Source of the DNA: Phyllobacterium chamaecytisi
GTDB taxonomy: Bacteria > Pseudomonadota > Alphaproteobacteria > Rhizobiales > Rhizobiaceae
Assembly: GCF_020164455.1 (NCBI RefSeq)
Contig: NZ_JAIQWW010000011.1
Span: 1-64,000, forward strand
DNA: 64,000 nt
Direction of reading: 5' to 3'
Shown: piece by piece, positions 33,298 to 41,988 of the stretch
How positions within the stretch are numbered: position 1 is the stretch's first letter
Layout: the number at the start of each line of letters is the position of its first letter
Notes under the pieces: generated by a model
What the model was told of the DNA's origin: nothing
Seen by the model: only the letters and a program-made list of their open reading frames with translations
Database searches by the model: none
Made by a program: the position numbers and the translations under genes

Positions 33298-34398
33298 ATG
33301 ATGCGCGCCTCACTTTATCGCACCTCGCTTCGCTACGGCGGCGGTCTTATGCTTCACACGGCCTCGTCGGGTCCTGTTGACGGCTTGGACACCCTACACC
33401 TGCGATTGCAGGACAAGGAAATCACGGCGGTGGGCGAGGTTCGCATCAACATCGCCTACCTGAACGGAATGGCGGCCGAAACTGTCGAGTGTGAGGCAGT
33501 AGGGCTGTTGGAGTGTGTTGACTGGACGAAGGATGCCGAACGCCTTCTAACAGACCTCGCGATGACCGATGGCGTGAGTGCACCGGTGCGGATGCTTGTT
33601 GATATCGCGCTCCACGATTTCTTGGCAAGGCGGGACCGTATTCCGCTTGCGGCATGGCTCGGCGCTGATTGCATCCGATCGGTCTCATATCCCACCAACC
33701 AGACGCTCTTCATTTCTTCAGCCGGGCGCTTCCTGTCGCAGGCAGAGAGCTACGTGTCGCGCGGGTTCCGCGATCTGAAGGTGCGTGTCGGCTCTGCCGG
33801 ATTTGACGATGACGTTGCGCGGCTGGTTGCACTCCGCGAGCGGTTCGGCGGGGACATCAAGCTTGCGATCGATGCGAATGGAGCGTGGAGCGCTGACGAG
33901 GCTGTGGAAAATCTGTCAGCGCTGGCGGGATTCGAACTGGCCTATGTCGAGCAGCCGGTGGCCGCCGGGGACTGGGATGTGCTGAACAGGCTCGCCGAGA
34001 CGAGCCCCATCCCTCTGATGCTGGACGAGAGCGTTGCAGGCCAGGCTGATGTTGACACCGTAATCAGGTCGAAAGGCAGACTTTGGGCCCATCTCAAGCT
34101 TGTAAAGCTGGGCGGGATAGCCCCCACGCGGGCGGCTGCGGATCGGCTGCGTGCGGCCGGCATTCCGTTCATGATCGGTCAGATGAACGAAGGGGGCATA
34201 GCGACGGCTGCTGCCTTGCATCTTGCCTGCGCCGTTGGTCCGCATTTTGCCGAACTCTATGGCGCAGACGGCCTGGAGAACGATCCGGCGAGCGGTCTCA
34301 TCTACGCGCAAGGCCGGGTGGGCAGTAGTGCCGCGCCGGGCTTGGGATTGACATTCGAAGCATCAAAGACGCGTCTCATCAGGGAGTTTTCAGCATGA
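33298..34398 (+). CDS. Enolase-superfamily enzyme (muconate cycloisomerase-like)
   Basis: A 366-residue (beta/alpha)7-barrel enzyme of the MLE subgroup. The metal ligands are Asp192 (DANGAW), Glu218 (YVEQP) and Asp243 (LDES). The general bases differ from the norm: Lys161 in LKVRVG is followed by Arg163 where KxK enzymes have a second lysine, while Lys267 in HLKLVK is present. This suggests one-sided proton chemistry (epimerase, dehydratase or cycloisomerase with altered stereochemistry). It starts directly after the M20 stop and overlaps the M24 gene by four bases (ATGA). The reaction is unassigned. Confidence 0.8.
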   Translation: MMRASLYRTSLRYGGGLMLHTASSGPVDGLDTLHLRLQDKEITAVGEVRINIAYLNGMAAETVECEAVGLLECVDWTKDAERLLTDLAMTDGVSAPVRMLVDIALHDFLARRDRIPLAAWLGADCIRSVSYPTNQTLFISSAGRFLSQAESYVSRGFRDLKVRVGSAGFDDDVARLVALRERFGGDIKLAIDANGAWSADEAVENLSALAGFELAYVEQPVAAGDWDVLNRLAETSPIPLMLDESVAGQADVDTVIRSKGRLWAHLKLVKLGGIAPTRAAADRLRAAGIPFMIGQMNEGGIATAAALHLACAVGPHFAELYGADGLENDPASGLIYAQGRVGSSAAPGLGLTFEASKTRLIREFSA

Positions 34399-35573
34399 AC
34401 ATATCCAGCGGTGTTGTGCAGGGACAGGAATCTGCCTTTCCCAAGGAGGAATATGAGCGCCGGCAGGCGCGGGCGCGCGAAAACCTTGCCGCTGCAGGTA
34501 TCGACGCGCTCGTTGTCACGGGTCCGGAGAACATCTTCTATCTGACAGGTCAACAGACCCCCGGATACTACACGTTTCAGGCGCTGGTGCTTCCTGCCGC
34601 CGGAGATCCGGTCTTCGTCATCCGCCAACTCGAATATTTCAATTTCATCGCCAACACTTTCATTCCGGATGCGGAGGTTTATCAGGATGGCGACGAGCCC
34701 GTCTCGTTCCTGGTGGCGGTCATCGAAAAACGCGGTCTTGCCTCAAAGCGGGTCGCGATCGATAAGCGTGGCTGGTTCCTTCCGATAGCCGTCTACGAAG
34801 CGCTGCAGGCCCGATTGGGAGCGATTCATGACGGTGCCGGGTTGATCGAGAGCCTTCGCGCCGTCAAGTCTTCTCTCGAGGTCGAAAAGCTCGAGCGTGC
34901 CGCCAGCTATGTCGATAAGGGAATGCGGGCGGGGCTTGCCGCAGTCCGGATAGGAGCCAGCGAAAACGATCTCGTCGCGGCAATGATGGGGGCGGCAATC
35001 AGTGCCGGTTCTGAATATCTCGGTATGGAGCCGCTCGTTTCCGTCGGCCCGCGCACGGGAGTCCCCCATGGTACATGGCGCCGGCGCGAGATCGAAGCGG
35101 GCGATCCCGCCTTCCTCGAGATGGCGGCTTGCCATGACCGGTATCACGCTGCCCTCATGCGCTCCGCCTGGATCGGCTCTCCTCCAAAGGAAGCCGCCGA
35201 CATGATGAAGACTTGCCAGGAGGCGCTGCAGGTTGCACTCGATGCTATTCGCCCGGGCGTACCGTGCGAGGGTCCGCATATCGCCTGCCAGAAGGTGATC
35301 GACGCGGCCGGCTATACCGACAATTTCCGCAAGCGCCTTGGCTACAGTGTCGGAATCTCGTTTGCACCTGACTGGGGCGAGGGTGCCATCCTCAGCCTCA
35401 ACGCTGGCGTGAAGACCGAGTTGCAGCCGGGAATGACATTTCACCTTCCTCCGGCGCTTCGCATCTACGGGCGCTTCACAGTCGGTGTCAGCGAAACCAT
35501 CGTCGTCACTGAAACCGGATATCGCGCTCTCGGCAGCATCGGCCGCGAACTGCTTGAAGTTGCAGATCACTGA
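34395..35573 (+). CDS. M24-family hydrolase, creatinase/ectoine-hydrolase-like
   Basis: A 392-residue 'pita-bread' hydrolase. The N-terminal creatinase domain holds VTGPENIFYLTG. The metal ligands of aminopeptidase P are absent: the DxGxxxxGYxxD segment is replaced by FLEMAACHDRYHAAL. Creatinase-type residues remain: His225 (GVPHGTW), Glu242 (FLEMA) and Glu367 (VSETIVV). LGYSVGISFAPDWGEG closely resembles the ectoine hydrolase DoeA/EutD family. It should therefore hydrolyse a cyclic amidine, amide or ureido-type bond without metal. It overlaps the previous gene by four bases, so it belongs to the same operon. Confidence 0.8.
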   Translation: MNISSGVVQGQESAFPKEEYERRQARARENLAAAGIDALVVTGPENIFYLTGQQTPGYYTFQALVLPAAGDPVFVIRQLEYFNFIANTFIPDAEVYQDGDEPVSFLVAVIEKRGLASKRVAIDKRGWFLPIAVYEALQARLGAIHDGAGLIESLRAVKSSLEVEKLERAASYVDKGMRAGLAAVRIGASENDLVAAMMGAAISAGSEYLGMEPLVSVGPRTGVPHGTWRRREIEAGDPAFLEMAACHDRYHAALMRSAWIGSPPKEAADMMKTCQEALQVALDAIRPGVPCEGPHIACQKVIDAAGYTDNFRKRLGYSVGISFAPDWGEGAILSLNAGVKTELQPGMTFHLPPALRIYGRFTVGVSETIVVTETGYRALGSIGRELLEVADH

Positions 35574-35592
35574 ACACGAAAGGGAAAGAAAA

Positions 35593-36516
35593 ATGAAAGA
35601 CATCAGCGAAACGCGGGCCCGGCTCAAGGGCATTTTCAACATCACCGTTACGCCCTTCAGCAAGGACGGGGCGATCGACCGCGCGGGGCTTTCCCGCAGC
35701 ATCGAGCGAGTCATCGGGCTGGGGTTCGACGGCGTTCTCATTGGTGGGACGTATGGTGAGTTTCCGGCGATGTCGACGGAGGAACGGGCCGATGTTTTCC
35801 GCCATGTCATGGATGTCGTTGGCGACCGCGTCCCTGTGATGCTGTGCAGCGCCCACTCCGATGTCCGGGTTGTGCGCGATCTGACGAAACTCGCCGGTGA
35901 TCTCGGCGGCCTGCCTATGGTGACCCCGCCTTACGTTTCGGAAGTCACGGACGGGCAGATCGTCTCATTCTTCCGCGATATGGCGCCCCTGTCGAAGACG
36001 GGTATTCTCGTCTACAACGCACCAGGCATCGGCATCACCCTGTCGCCAACCCTGCTCGAACAACTCGCCGACATCGGCAATGTCGCCGGTATCAAACAGG
36101 GTGACTTGAACCCGACCGCGATAGATCAGATTGCCAATCGGCTTGGTGGTCGCCTTCGGCTTTTCTGCGCCTCGGATCTCGCTTTTCTCGGACCGGTTAT
36201 GGCTGGGTTTGATGGCATCAGCTCCACGAACAGCTGCGCATTGCCGGAACTTATTCTCGCGACGTACCGCGCACTGGAGAAAGGCGACGCTGCGGCGGCC
36301 CGTGACCTTCATCAGCTCTGGTATCCATTCCGTGCGCTCGCGCGCAAGCACGGCCAGCCGCAGACAACGAAGGCTGCAATGAACCTTCGCGGGTTCGATG
36401 GTGGCTCCGTCAGGCAGCCGCTACGGGACCTCGACGAAGCTGTCCATAATGAGATTTCCGCTGTTCTCGATAGCCTTGCCGGTGATACCCGGACAAAGGT
36501 GACGCTCGCCGCCTAA
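35593..36516 (+). CDS. Dihydrodipicolinate synthase-family lyase
   Basis: A 307-residue class I aldolase/lyase fold of the DapA/NanA family. Schiff-base Lys168 (AGIKQGD) and the tyrosine Tyr141 (LVYNAPG) are present. The usual GTTGE is GGTYGEFPAM here. The C-terminal region (RKHGQPQTTKAAMNLRGF) is typical of non-DapA members. The family includes sialate lyase, KDG aldolases and hydroxyproline-pathway deaminases. It is the last gene of the importer operon and ends at a terminator. It probably cleaves or dehydrates the 2-oxo acid product. Confidence 0.85.
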   Translation: MKDISETRARLKGIFNITVTPFSKDGAIDRAGLSRSIERVIGLGFDGVLIGGTYGEFPAMSTEERADVFRHVMDVVGDRVPVMLCSAHSDVRVVRDLTKLAGDLGGLPMVTPPYVSEVTDGQIVSFFRDMAPLSKTGILVYNAPGIGITLSPTLLEQLADIGNVAGIKQGDLNPTAIDQIANRLGGRLRLFCASDLAFLGPVMAGFDGISSTNSCALPELILATYRALEKGDAAAARDLHQLWYPFRALARKHGQPQTTKAAMNLRGFDGGSVRQPLRDLDEAVHNEISAVLDSLAGDTRTKVTLAA

Positions 36517-36540
36517 GTTCGTTTTCTTCTAACGCATACG

Positions 36541-36578
36541 AAAAACGCCCGGCATTCGCATGCGGGGCGCTTTTTTAT
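36541..36578. terminator. Terminator at the end of the importer operon
   Basis: CGCCC-loop-GGGCG with A-run on the left and T-run on the right, between the convergent lyase and aminotransferase genes. It may serve both. Confidence 0.75.
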
Positions 36579-36593
36579 TGCTGCGTGCTTGGC

Positions 36594-37811
36594 TCACGCG
36601 ACCCTGCGGTCGCGAAGTTTACCGCAGGCCCCCACAATACGATCGCAGGCAGTGCGCAATGTTTCGGTGTCGATTGCGTAGGCAATGCGAATGTGTCCGG
36701 GCGCGCCGAAGGCTGAGCCGTGGACCACACCCACATGAACTTCCTCGATCAGATAGGCCGCAAAATCCAGGTCACTGGAAATCATCCGGCCATCCGGGCG
36801 GTATTTCCCGATGAGGCCCGAACAATCGGCAAAGACATAAAACGCGCCTTCGGGAACGTCCGCATCAAGGCAAGTCAGGCCCTGAAGCGAATCAAGGACG
36901 ATGTCGCGGCGTTCCCGCAGTACCTTCATCCATTCGGTCATGAAGCTGGTGCCACCGTCGAGTGCCGCGATGGCCGCCTGCTGGCTGATCGAACTTGGGT
37001 TGGACGTACTTTGGGATTGAAGTATCTGCATGGCATCGATCAGCCATTCCGGGCCTCCGGCATAGCCGACACGCCACCCCGTCATCGAGTAACCTTTCGA
37101 CAATCCGTTGACCGTTAGAACGCGTGGCCTCAGCTGTGGCTCCACGGCTGCTGGAGTCGCGAAATCGCAGTCGTACCGGACGTGTTCGTAAATGTCGTCG
37201 GCGAGAATGAGGACGGTATCATGAGGTAGCAGTACATCCGTCAGAGCTTTCATTTCTGCCGGACTGTAGACCGCTCCGGTCGGGTTGTTGGGAGAGTTGA
37301 GAACAACCCAGCGGGTCCGCTCCGTGAGAGCGTTCTGCAGCGCCTGCGCTGTCAGTTTCCACCCGTCTTCCCTTGGGCAGGAAACGACTACAGGTTCGCC
37401 GCCGGCGAGCCGGATCATGTCGGGATACGAGACCCAATAGGGCGCTGGCACGATAACCTCATCGCCATCAGAGAGCGTAGCGAGAAAAGCGTTGAAGATG
37501 AGCTGCTTGGCTCCGGCTCCGGCAATGACTTCCGACGGCCCGTAGGACAGGCCGTTTTCAGTTGTGAATTTTCTACATATTGCTGCCCGAAGTTCCCTCG
37601 TACCGGCTACCGCGGTATATTTCGTGTTACCGTTGCGGATTGCCGCGATGCCTGCCTCGCAGACAGCAGCCGGCGTTGCAAAATCGAGTTCGCCTTCGCC
37701 GAGATTGATGACGCTGTGTCCAGCGGCGGCAAGCGCACGTACCTTATTGGAGATCTCCGCGGTTGGCGACGAGCCGACGAGACTCATTCGAGGGGCAAGC
37801 AGTGGGTGCAT
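36594..37811 (-). CDS. Class I/II pyridoxal-phosphate aminotransferase
   Basis: A 405-residue aspartate-aminotransferase-fold enzyme of subgroup I-gamma. It has INLGEGELDFATP near the N-terminus, the SPNNPTGAVYS substrate segment, DDIYEHVRY and the PLP lysine Lys239 in NGLSKGYSMTGWRVGYAGG. The ATG at 37811 is preferred to a TTG at 37817. It is divergent from the glutaminase gene across an AT-rich region with the dyad TATCAATTGATA. It could remove or add the amino group of the locus A substrate or product. Confidence 0.85.
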   Translation of the reverse strand: MHPLLAPRMSLVGSSPTAEISNKVRALAAAGHSVINLGEGELDFATPAAVCEAGIAAIRNGNTKYTAVAGTRELRAAICRKFTTENGLSYGPSEVIAGAGAKQLIFNAFLATLSDGDEVIVPAPYWVSYPDMIRLAGGEPVVVSCPREDGWKLTAQALQNALTERTRWVVLNSPNNPTGAVYSPAEMKALTDVLLPHDTVLILADDIYEHVRYDCDFATPAAVEPQLRPRVLTVNGLSKGYSMTGWRVGYAGGPEWLIDAMQILQSQSTSNPSSISQQAAIAALDGGTSFMTEWMKVLRERRDIVLDSLQGLTCLDADVPEGAFYVFADCSGLIGKYRPDGRMISSDLDFAAYLIEEVHVGVVHGSAFGAPGHIRIAYAIDTETLRTACDRIVGACGKLRDRRVA

Positions 37812-37846
37812 TGACAAATTCCTGTGTTGCGTCGTTCTTTACATTG

Positions 37847-37858
37847 TATCAATTGATA
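37847..37858. promoter_or_regulatory. Dyad TATCAATTGATA in the divergent region
   Basis: A 12-base perfect palindrome within CATTGTATCAATTGATATA. It shares ATTGTAT and AATTG blocks with operator-like sites O1 and O2. It lies between the aminotransferase and the glutaminase gene, so one regulator could control both transcription units. Confidence 0.45.
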
Positions 37859-37976
37859 TATATTGTGCAATTATAAATCACCAAACGTTGGCGGAATTTA
37901 TGGTGTAGTGGGGTCATGAAGATCTCGTAATTGCTCATATTGATGTAGCAAAGACGATTCTGGTTCGGAGTGATGA

Positions 37977-39203
37977 ATGGGTCTTCTCCTGGTCGAGCAC
38001 AATATTGCGGAGCCCGCTCTCTACGGGGCCGCCGCCGCAGCTGTGGCATCCGCGAGGCAGTGCCGAATGATGCATCTGCCGGCACGTTTCGATACCGGTC
38101 AGCATGCCGACGCGGTCCAGCACGTTGTCGCAGCAGGCGGGCTGGCGGCCAGCGGTCTTTGCTGGTTCGAACGCCTGAACGGGCAACCCGTTTCGTCTGC
38201 GGCCACCGTCGACGACATCGTGGCGGCCGCCAAGCAGGCAGAGGTGGTTGTTCCAGTTCATCCGCGATTTGTCGACACTCCAGTGCTTGTCCGTCTGCTC
38301 ACACGATCGGCTGCCGATTCCGGAATCAGAGTCGAGGCTATCCATATCGAAAGGGACGGGAATGCTCTGCGCGAGCGCGGGACGGGGTTGCCAGTCGCAT
38401 GGCGGGATTCGTTCGGGCGCATTACGGCCTTCGATCGCTCCTCCGTTGGCGGCCAGACATCGCTGCAGATTGGACTGATTGGCTCTGAGAGCGATCACCG
38501 CGATGTCTATCCCGCTGCCCTGGCCAGTCTTGCCGATGCGGCCGACGCACTCTCGGTGGATCTTGATATCCGGTTCGTCGATCCGATGTCGCTTGCCGGG
38601 CCTAACGATTGTGCGGAATTGCAAACCCTTTCCGGCATCCTTTTGCCCGGCGGGGCGGCGATGAAGAACGTTCCCGGTCAGATCGAGGCCGCCGCTGCAA
38701 GTCTCGCCTCCGGCCTACCTACAGTCGGTCTTTGTCTTGGAATGCAGACCATGGCGACCGCGATCGCATGGCGCGCCTTTGGCAGGGGAACCGCCAACCT
38801 CGCTGAGGCCGACCCCGACGCGGCGATCAAGACGTTTGTCCCGCTGGAGGGACAAAGTGGCCCAGACGGCGAATCCCTTCCGGACCACAGAACCGGGGAG
38901 TGGATGACACGGGTTGTTGACGGAACGCAGCTGTCGCTCATTCTGCCGATGACAACTCCGGTTCGTTACAACCACCGCTTCCGGCTCGATCCGCAGTTGC
39001 TTCCGGCCCTCCGGCTGGCGGGGATGCAGGTGTCAGCCGAGGGCTTCGGCGGGGCGATCGTCGATGCGATCGAGGATCGCGACCACCCGTTTTTCATCGG
39101 TATGCAGGGTCATCCAGAGCTGAGTTCAAGCGATCGCAAGCCCCACGCGCTGTTGACGGCATTTCTTGTGGCAGCGCGAGAACACAAACCACGAACGGAA
39201 TGA
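37977..39203 (+). CDS. Orphan CTP-synthase-type glutaminase with unknown N-terminal domain
   Basis: A 408-residue protein. Residues about 165-405 form a class I glutamine amidotransferase of the PyrG C-terminal type: ILLPGGAAMKNVPGQ, nucleophile Cys253 in GLCLGMQ, VRYNHRF (compare RYRHRYEV of CTP synthase) and the His379/Glu381 pair in the segment PFFIGMQGHPEL, which continues with SSSDRKP. The amidoligase (synthase) domain of CTP synthase is absent. Residues 1-165 show no recognised motif; this part is Ala-rich with alternating beta and helix patterns. It may supply ammonia to an unknown acceptor in the N-terminal domain or to a partner. The SDR gene follows by 19 bases. GGAG precedes the ATG. 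Confidence 0.75.
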   Translation: MGLLLVEHNIAEPALYGAAAAAVASARQCRMMHLPARFDTGQHADAVQHVVAAGGLAASGLCWFERLNGQPVSSAATVDDIVAAAKQAEVVVPVHPRFVDTPVLVRLLTRSAADSGIRVEAIHIERDGNALRERGTGLPVAWRDSFGRITAFDRSSVGGQTSLQIGLIGSESDHRDVYPAALASLADAADALSVDLDIRFVDPMSLAGPNDCAELQTLSGILLPGGAAMKNVPGQIEAAAASLASGLPTVGLCLGMQTMATAIAWRAFGRGTANLAEADPDAAIKTFVPLEGQSGPDGESLPDHRTGEWMTRVVDGTQLSLILPMTTPVRYNHRFRLDPQLLPALRLAGMQVSAEGFGGAIVDAIEDRDHPFFIGMQGHPELSSSDRKPHALLTAFLVAAREHKPRTE

Positions 39204-39221
39204 AGACAAGGAAATCTTGAC

Positions 39222-40004
39222 ATGGATCTCAATATCAAGGGCCGCACGGCGCTTGTGCTCGGCTCCAGCCAGGGGCTGGGCCTCGCTGTCGCACGCAATC
39301 TCGCGGGTGAGGGGGCGTCGGTCATTCTCGTTGGGCGATCTGGCGAGCGCCTTGAGGCAGCTGCCGCAATCGTCCGGGCTCAAACCAGTGAAGAGGTGAG
39401 AACCGAGGTTGTCGATTTTTCGGATTCTGATGCTCTCGACAGGTGGTTGACGTGGATCACTGATTACAGGGTCGACATCCTTGTCAACAACGGAGGCGGA
39501 CCACCGCCCGGACCGGTTGCTGGAGTTACAGCCGATGTCTGGCGCAAGCAATTCGATACCATGGTCAATGCCCCGTTTCGCGTCACGACCGCGATCCTGC
39601 CGGGCATGCGCGATAGAACGTGGGGGCGTATCATCAACATTGTCTCATCCGGGGTCGTTCAGCCGATCGCGAATCTTGGCATCTCGAACACACTCCGTCT
39701 CTCGATTATTGGCTGGGCAAAAACACTGGCTGCCGAGGTTGCATCAGACGGGGTTACCGTCAATTCCGTCATCCCCGGCCGAATCCATACCTCTCGGGTT
39801 GACCAGCTTGACAAGGCGGCGGCGGACAGAACCGGAACGACGCAGGATGCGATCGCCGAGTCGTCCCGCGCAGCGATACCAATCGGGCGGTACGGAAGAC
39901 CGGAGGAGTTCGCAGATGCCGTTGCGTTTCTTGCCAGCGAGCGAGCCAGTTACATCACCGGCACGACCTTGCGTGTCGACGGCGGGATGGTTCGGAGCGT
40001 GTGA
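39222..40004 (+). CDS. Atypical short-chain dehydrogenase/reductase
   Basis: A 260-residue Rossmann-fold protein. The cofactor loop GSSQGLGLA (NADPH-type), NNGGG at 89-93 and Ser143 in VSSG are present. Alignment with the canonical YxxxK places Ser155 and Arg159 there (NLGISNTLRLSIIGWAKTLA). The usual catalytic Tyr and Lys are therefore replaced. A group of FabG-like SDRs with this change occurs in rhizobia. The C-terminus (ASYITGTTLRVDGGMVRSV) is complete. It is co-directional with the glutaminase gene. Confidence 0.8.
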   Translation: MDLNIKGRTALVLGSSQGLGLAVARNLAGEGASVILVGRSGERLEAAAAIVRAQTSEEVRTEVVDFSDSDALDRWLTWITDYRVDILVNNGGGPPPGPVAGVTADVWRKQFDTMVNAPFRVTTAILPGMRDRTWGRIINIVSSGVVQPIANLGISNTLRLSIIGWAKTLAAEVASDGVTVNSVIPGRIHTSRVDQLDKAAADRTGTTQDAIAESSRAAIPIGRYGRPEEFADAVAFLASERASYITGTTLRVDGGMVRSV

Positions 40005-40108
40005 TCTCCCGCAGAATGGTAGCGACCACCGGGGTAGACGAACGCGTCTGGCTCAGGGCGTGAATGACCGATCAGGCCAGACCCAATATTTCCGACACGG
40101 AGCTGGTC

Positions 40109-41866
40109 TCATGTGCGGCGCGGCTGCATGCATTCGATGATGACAAACATGATGATAACGATCAGAAGCACGACCACCGCTGCGGCCGCGAGGGTAGGGT
40201 TCACTTGCAGTGTAATGTCATCCCACATTTGCTTTGGAAGGGTCGTCTTCAGGCCACCACCCAGAAAGATCGCGACTGTGAGTTCCTGAAAAGATTGCAG
40301 GAAACCGGTGACAAATCCAACGACAACACCGCTCCGTACCAGCGGAAGTGTAACACGGCGCACCACCTGGAACCGATTGGCCCCGAGCGTCGACGCGACC
40401 TGATCCAATCGCCAGTCATGACCCTTGAAGGTAGCCAAAAGAATAACAAATACGATTGGCATGGCAATAACAGTGTGGCCAATGACAATCGAGATATCCG
40501 TCGCGATCAGTTGCAGCTGTGCAAAAAGATAAAAGAGTGAAATTGCAATTACGATGGGCGGGACTACCATCGGCGCCATGAAAAGCAGAAAAGCGAAGCC
40601 GGCAAGTCTGCTGCTGGATTTGGCAAGCGCGAAAGCGGCAAAAGAGGCGATAACCAGCGTCAATGCTGCTGCGACGATGCCGATCGCGAACGACCGTAGT
40701 GTCGCTGACACCCAGAGCGGCGAGGCTGCGTAGGCCTCGAACCAGCGGATGCCAAGACCTTTTGGCGGAAAAGACAGGAATGAGCCTTCTGTGAACGCCA
40801 TCGGGATAAAGGCGATGATCGGGAAGAGCAGGATGGCGATAACCAGCGTGCAATAGGCGGAAAGCAGCTTCCTTGCTGGCAATCCCCGTATAGTCCGGCC
40901 ATATACTTCTCCTACCCTGGAGAAGAACCCACCGACCCTCTTGGTCAAAGCGATACCGAAAAGTCTCAATTTGCCCTCGGCCGATCCGGCCGTTTGTCCA
41001 CCGGACATCGTTGAAAGACCAAAGATACGATCATAAAGAAAAATGGTGAGTAGTGCAGCGGCAATAAGCACGACCGCCAGCGCACTTCCAAGCTGCCAGT
41101 TCTGCAACTGCTGTATCTGCGTGATGATCAACTGGCTGATCATCGTTTCCTGCCGGCCGCCAACCAGGGCCGGCGTGATGAAGAAGCCGAGGGCGGAGAT
41201 GAACACCAGTAGACCGGCCGTGGCAACGCCACGCATGCACAGGGGCAGATAGATTTGCCAGAATGCCTGTGGCGCGCTGGCGCCAAGCGTCATGGCTGCC
41301 ATGGTGAGGCGCTTGTCGACGGTGTTCATTACCGGCAGCATGGTGACGACGGTCAATGGCAGCATCGTATGAATCATGGCGAAGAGAACCGTAGTGCGGC
41401 TGAAGAGCAGATCATCGCCGCCAGGTAAGCCGAGGTTCGACATGACCAGTGCGACGACACCATTGCGGCCAAGCAGAACCAGCCATGAGAAATTGAGGAC
41501 CAGCGGACTTGTCCAGAAGGGAAGCAGGATGAACATCAGCGCTATCCGCTGGCGGCGTGCCGGCTGCTGCGAAAGCCAGTAGGCGAGGGGATATCCCAAG
41601 AGCAGGCAGAGTACCGTCACCTGGAAGGCGATCATGAACGTTGTTCCCAAGACGCGGGAATAAACCTTCGACCCGAAAAGCTTCACATAGGCTGATACTC
41701 CAAAGTCGCCGGTTGCTCTCTCAACGAAGCTGATAGACATCATCTGCAAAGTGGGCAGAAGGAAAAATGCGAGCAGAAAGACAATTCCGGGTACCACCAG
41801 CCAGAATGCACTGCCTCTCCGCGACGTATGATTTGACGCTGGGGCCGCTATCGCGAGGTCTGCCAT
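40109..41866 (-). CDS. ABC transporter permease, fused two-domain (locus B)
   Basis: A 585-residue inner-membrane protein with two complete permease domains (about residues 20-285 and 310-580), as in PotB fused to PotC. Each has six or so membrane segments, and the EAA loop of each is visible (TLGASAPQAFWQIYLPLCMRG and STLGANRFQVVRRVTLPLVRSG). The linker at 290-330 is charged. The frame is unbroken. The ATG at 41866 is chosen over an upstream one. It lies downstream of the binding protein and ATPase genes and is the last gene of the operon. Confidence 0.85.
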   Translation of the reverse strand: MADLAIAAPASNHTSRRGSAFWLVVPGIVFLLAFFLLPTLQMMSISFVERATGDFGVSAYVKLFGSKVYSRVLGTTFMIAFQVTVLCLLLGYPLAYWLSQQPARRQRIALMFILLPFWTSPLVLNFSWLVLLGRNGVVALVMSNLGLPGGDDLLFSRTTVLFAMIHTMLPLTVVTMLPVMNTVDKRLTMAAMTLGASAPQAFWQIYLPLCMRGVATAGLLVFISALGFFITPALVGGRQETMISQLIITQIQQLQNWQLGSALAVVLIAAALLTIFLYDRIFGLSTMSGGQTAGSAEGKLRLFGIALTKRVGGFFSRVGEVYGRTIRGLPARKLLSAYCTLVIAILLFPIIAFIPMAFTEGSFLSFPPKGLGIRWFEAYAASPLWVSATLRSFAIGIVAAALTLVIASFAAFALAKSSSRLAGFAFLLFMAPMVVPPIVIAISLFYLFAQLQLIATDISIVIGHTVIAMPIVFVILLATFKGHDWRLDQVASTLGANRFQVVRRVTLPLVRSGVVVGFVTGFLQSFQELTVAIFLGGGLKTTLPKQMWDDITLQVNPTLAAAAVVVLLIVIIMFVIIECMQPRRT

Positions 41867-41988
41867 TTGTTGTTCACTCACTTTTCGGACGCGGTGCCGG
41901 GCGGTAACTCGTGCCACCCGGCTGATCGCATGTCGATTGGTGCCGCGGGAAGCGTGGGTTCAGATCTTCCGGCCCGACTATTCGGGGA

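Noticed and set aside
40109-41866. The fused permease as an assembly error
   Set aside because: The frame is continuous, both domains are complete and the linker is of reasonable length; fused Pot-type permeases are known.
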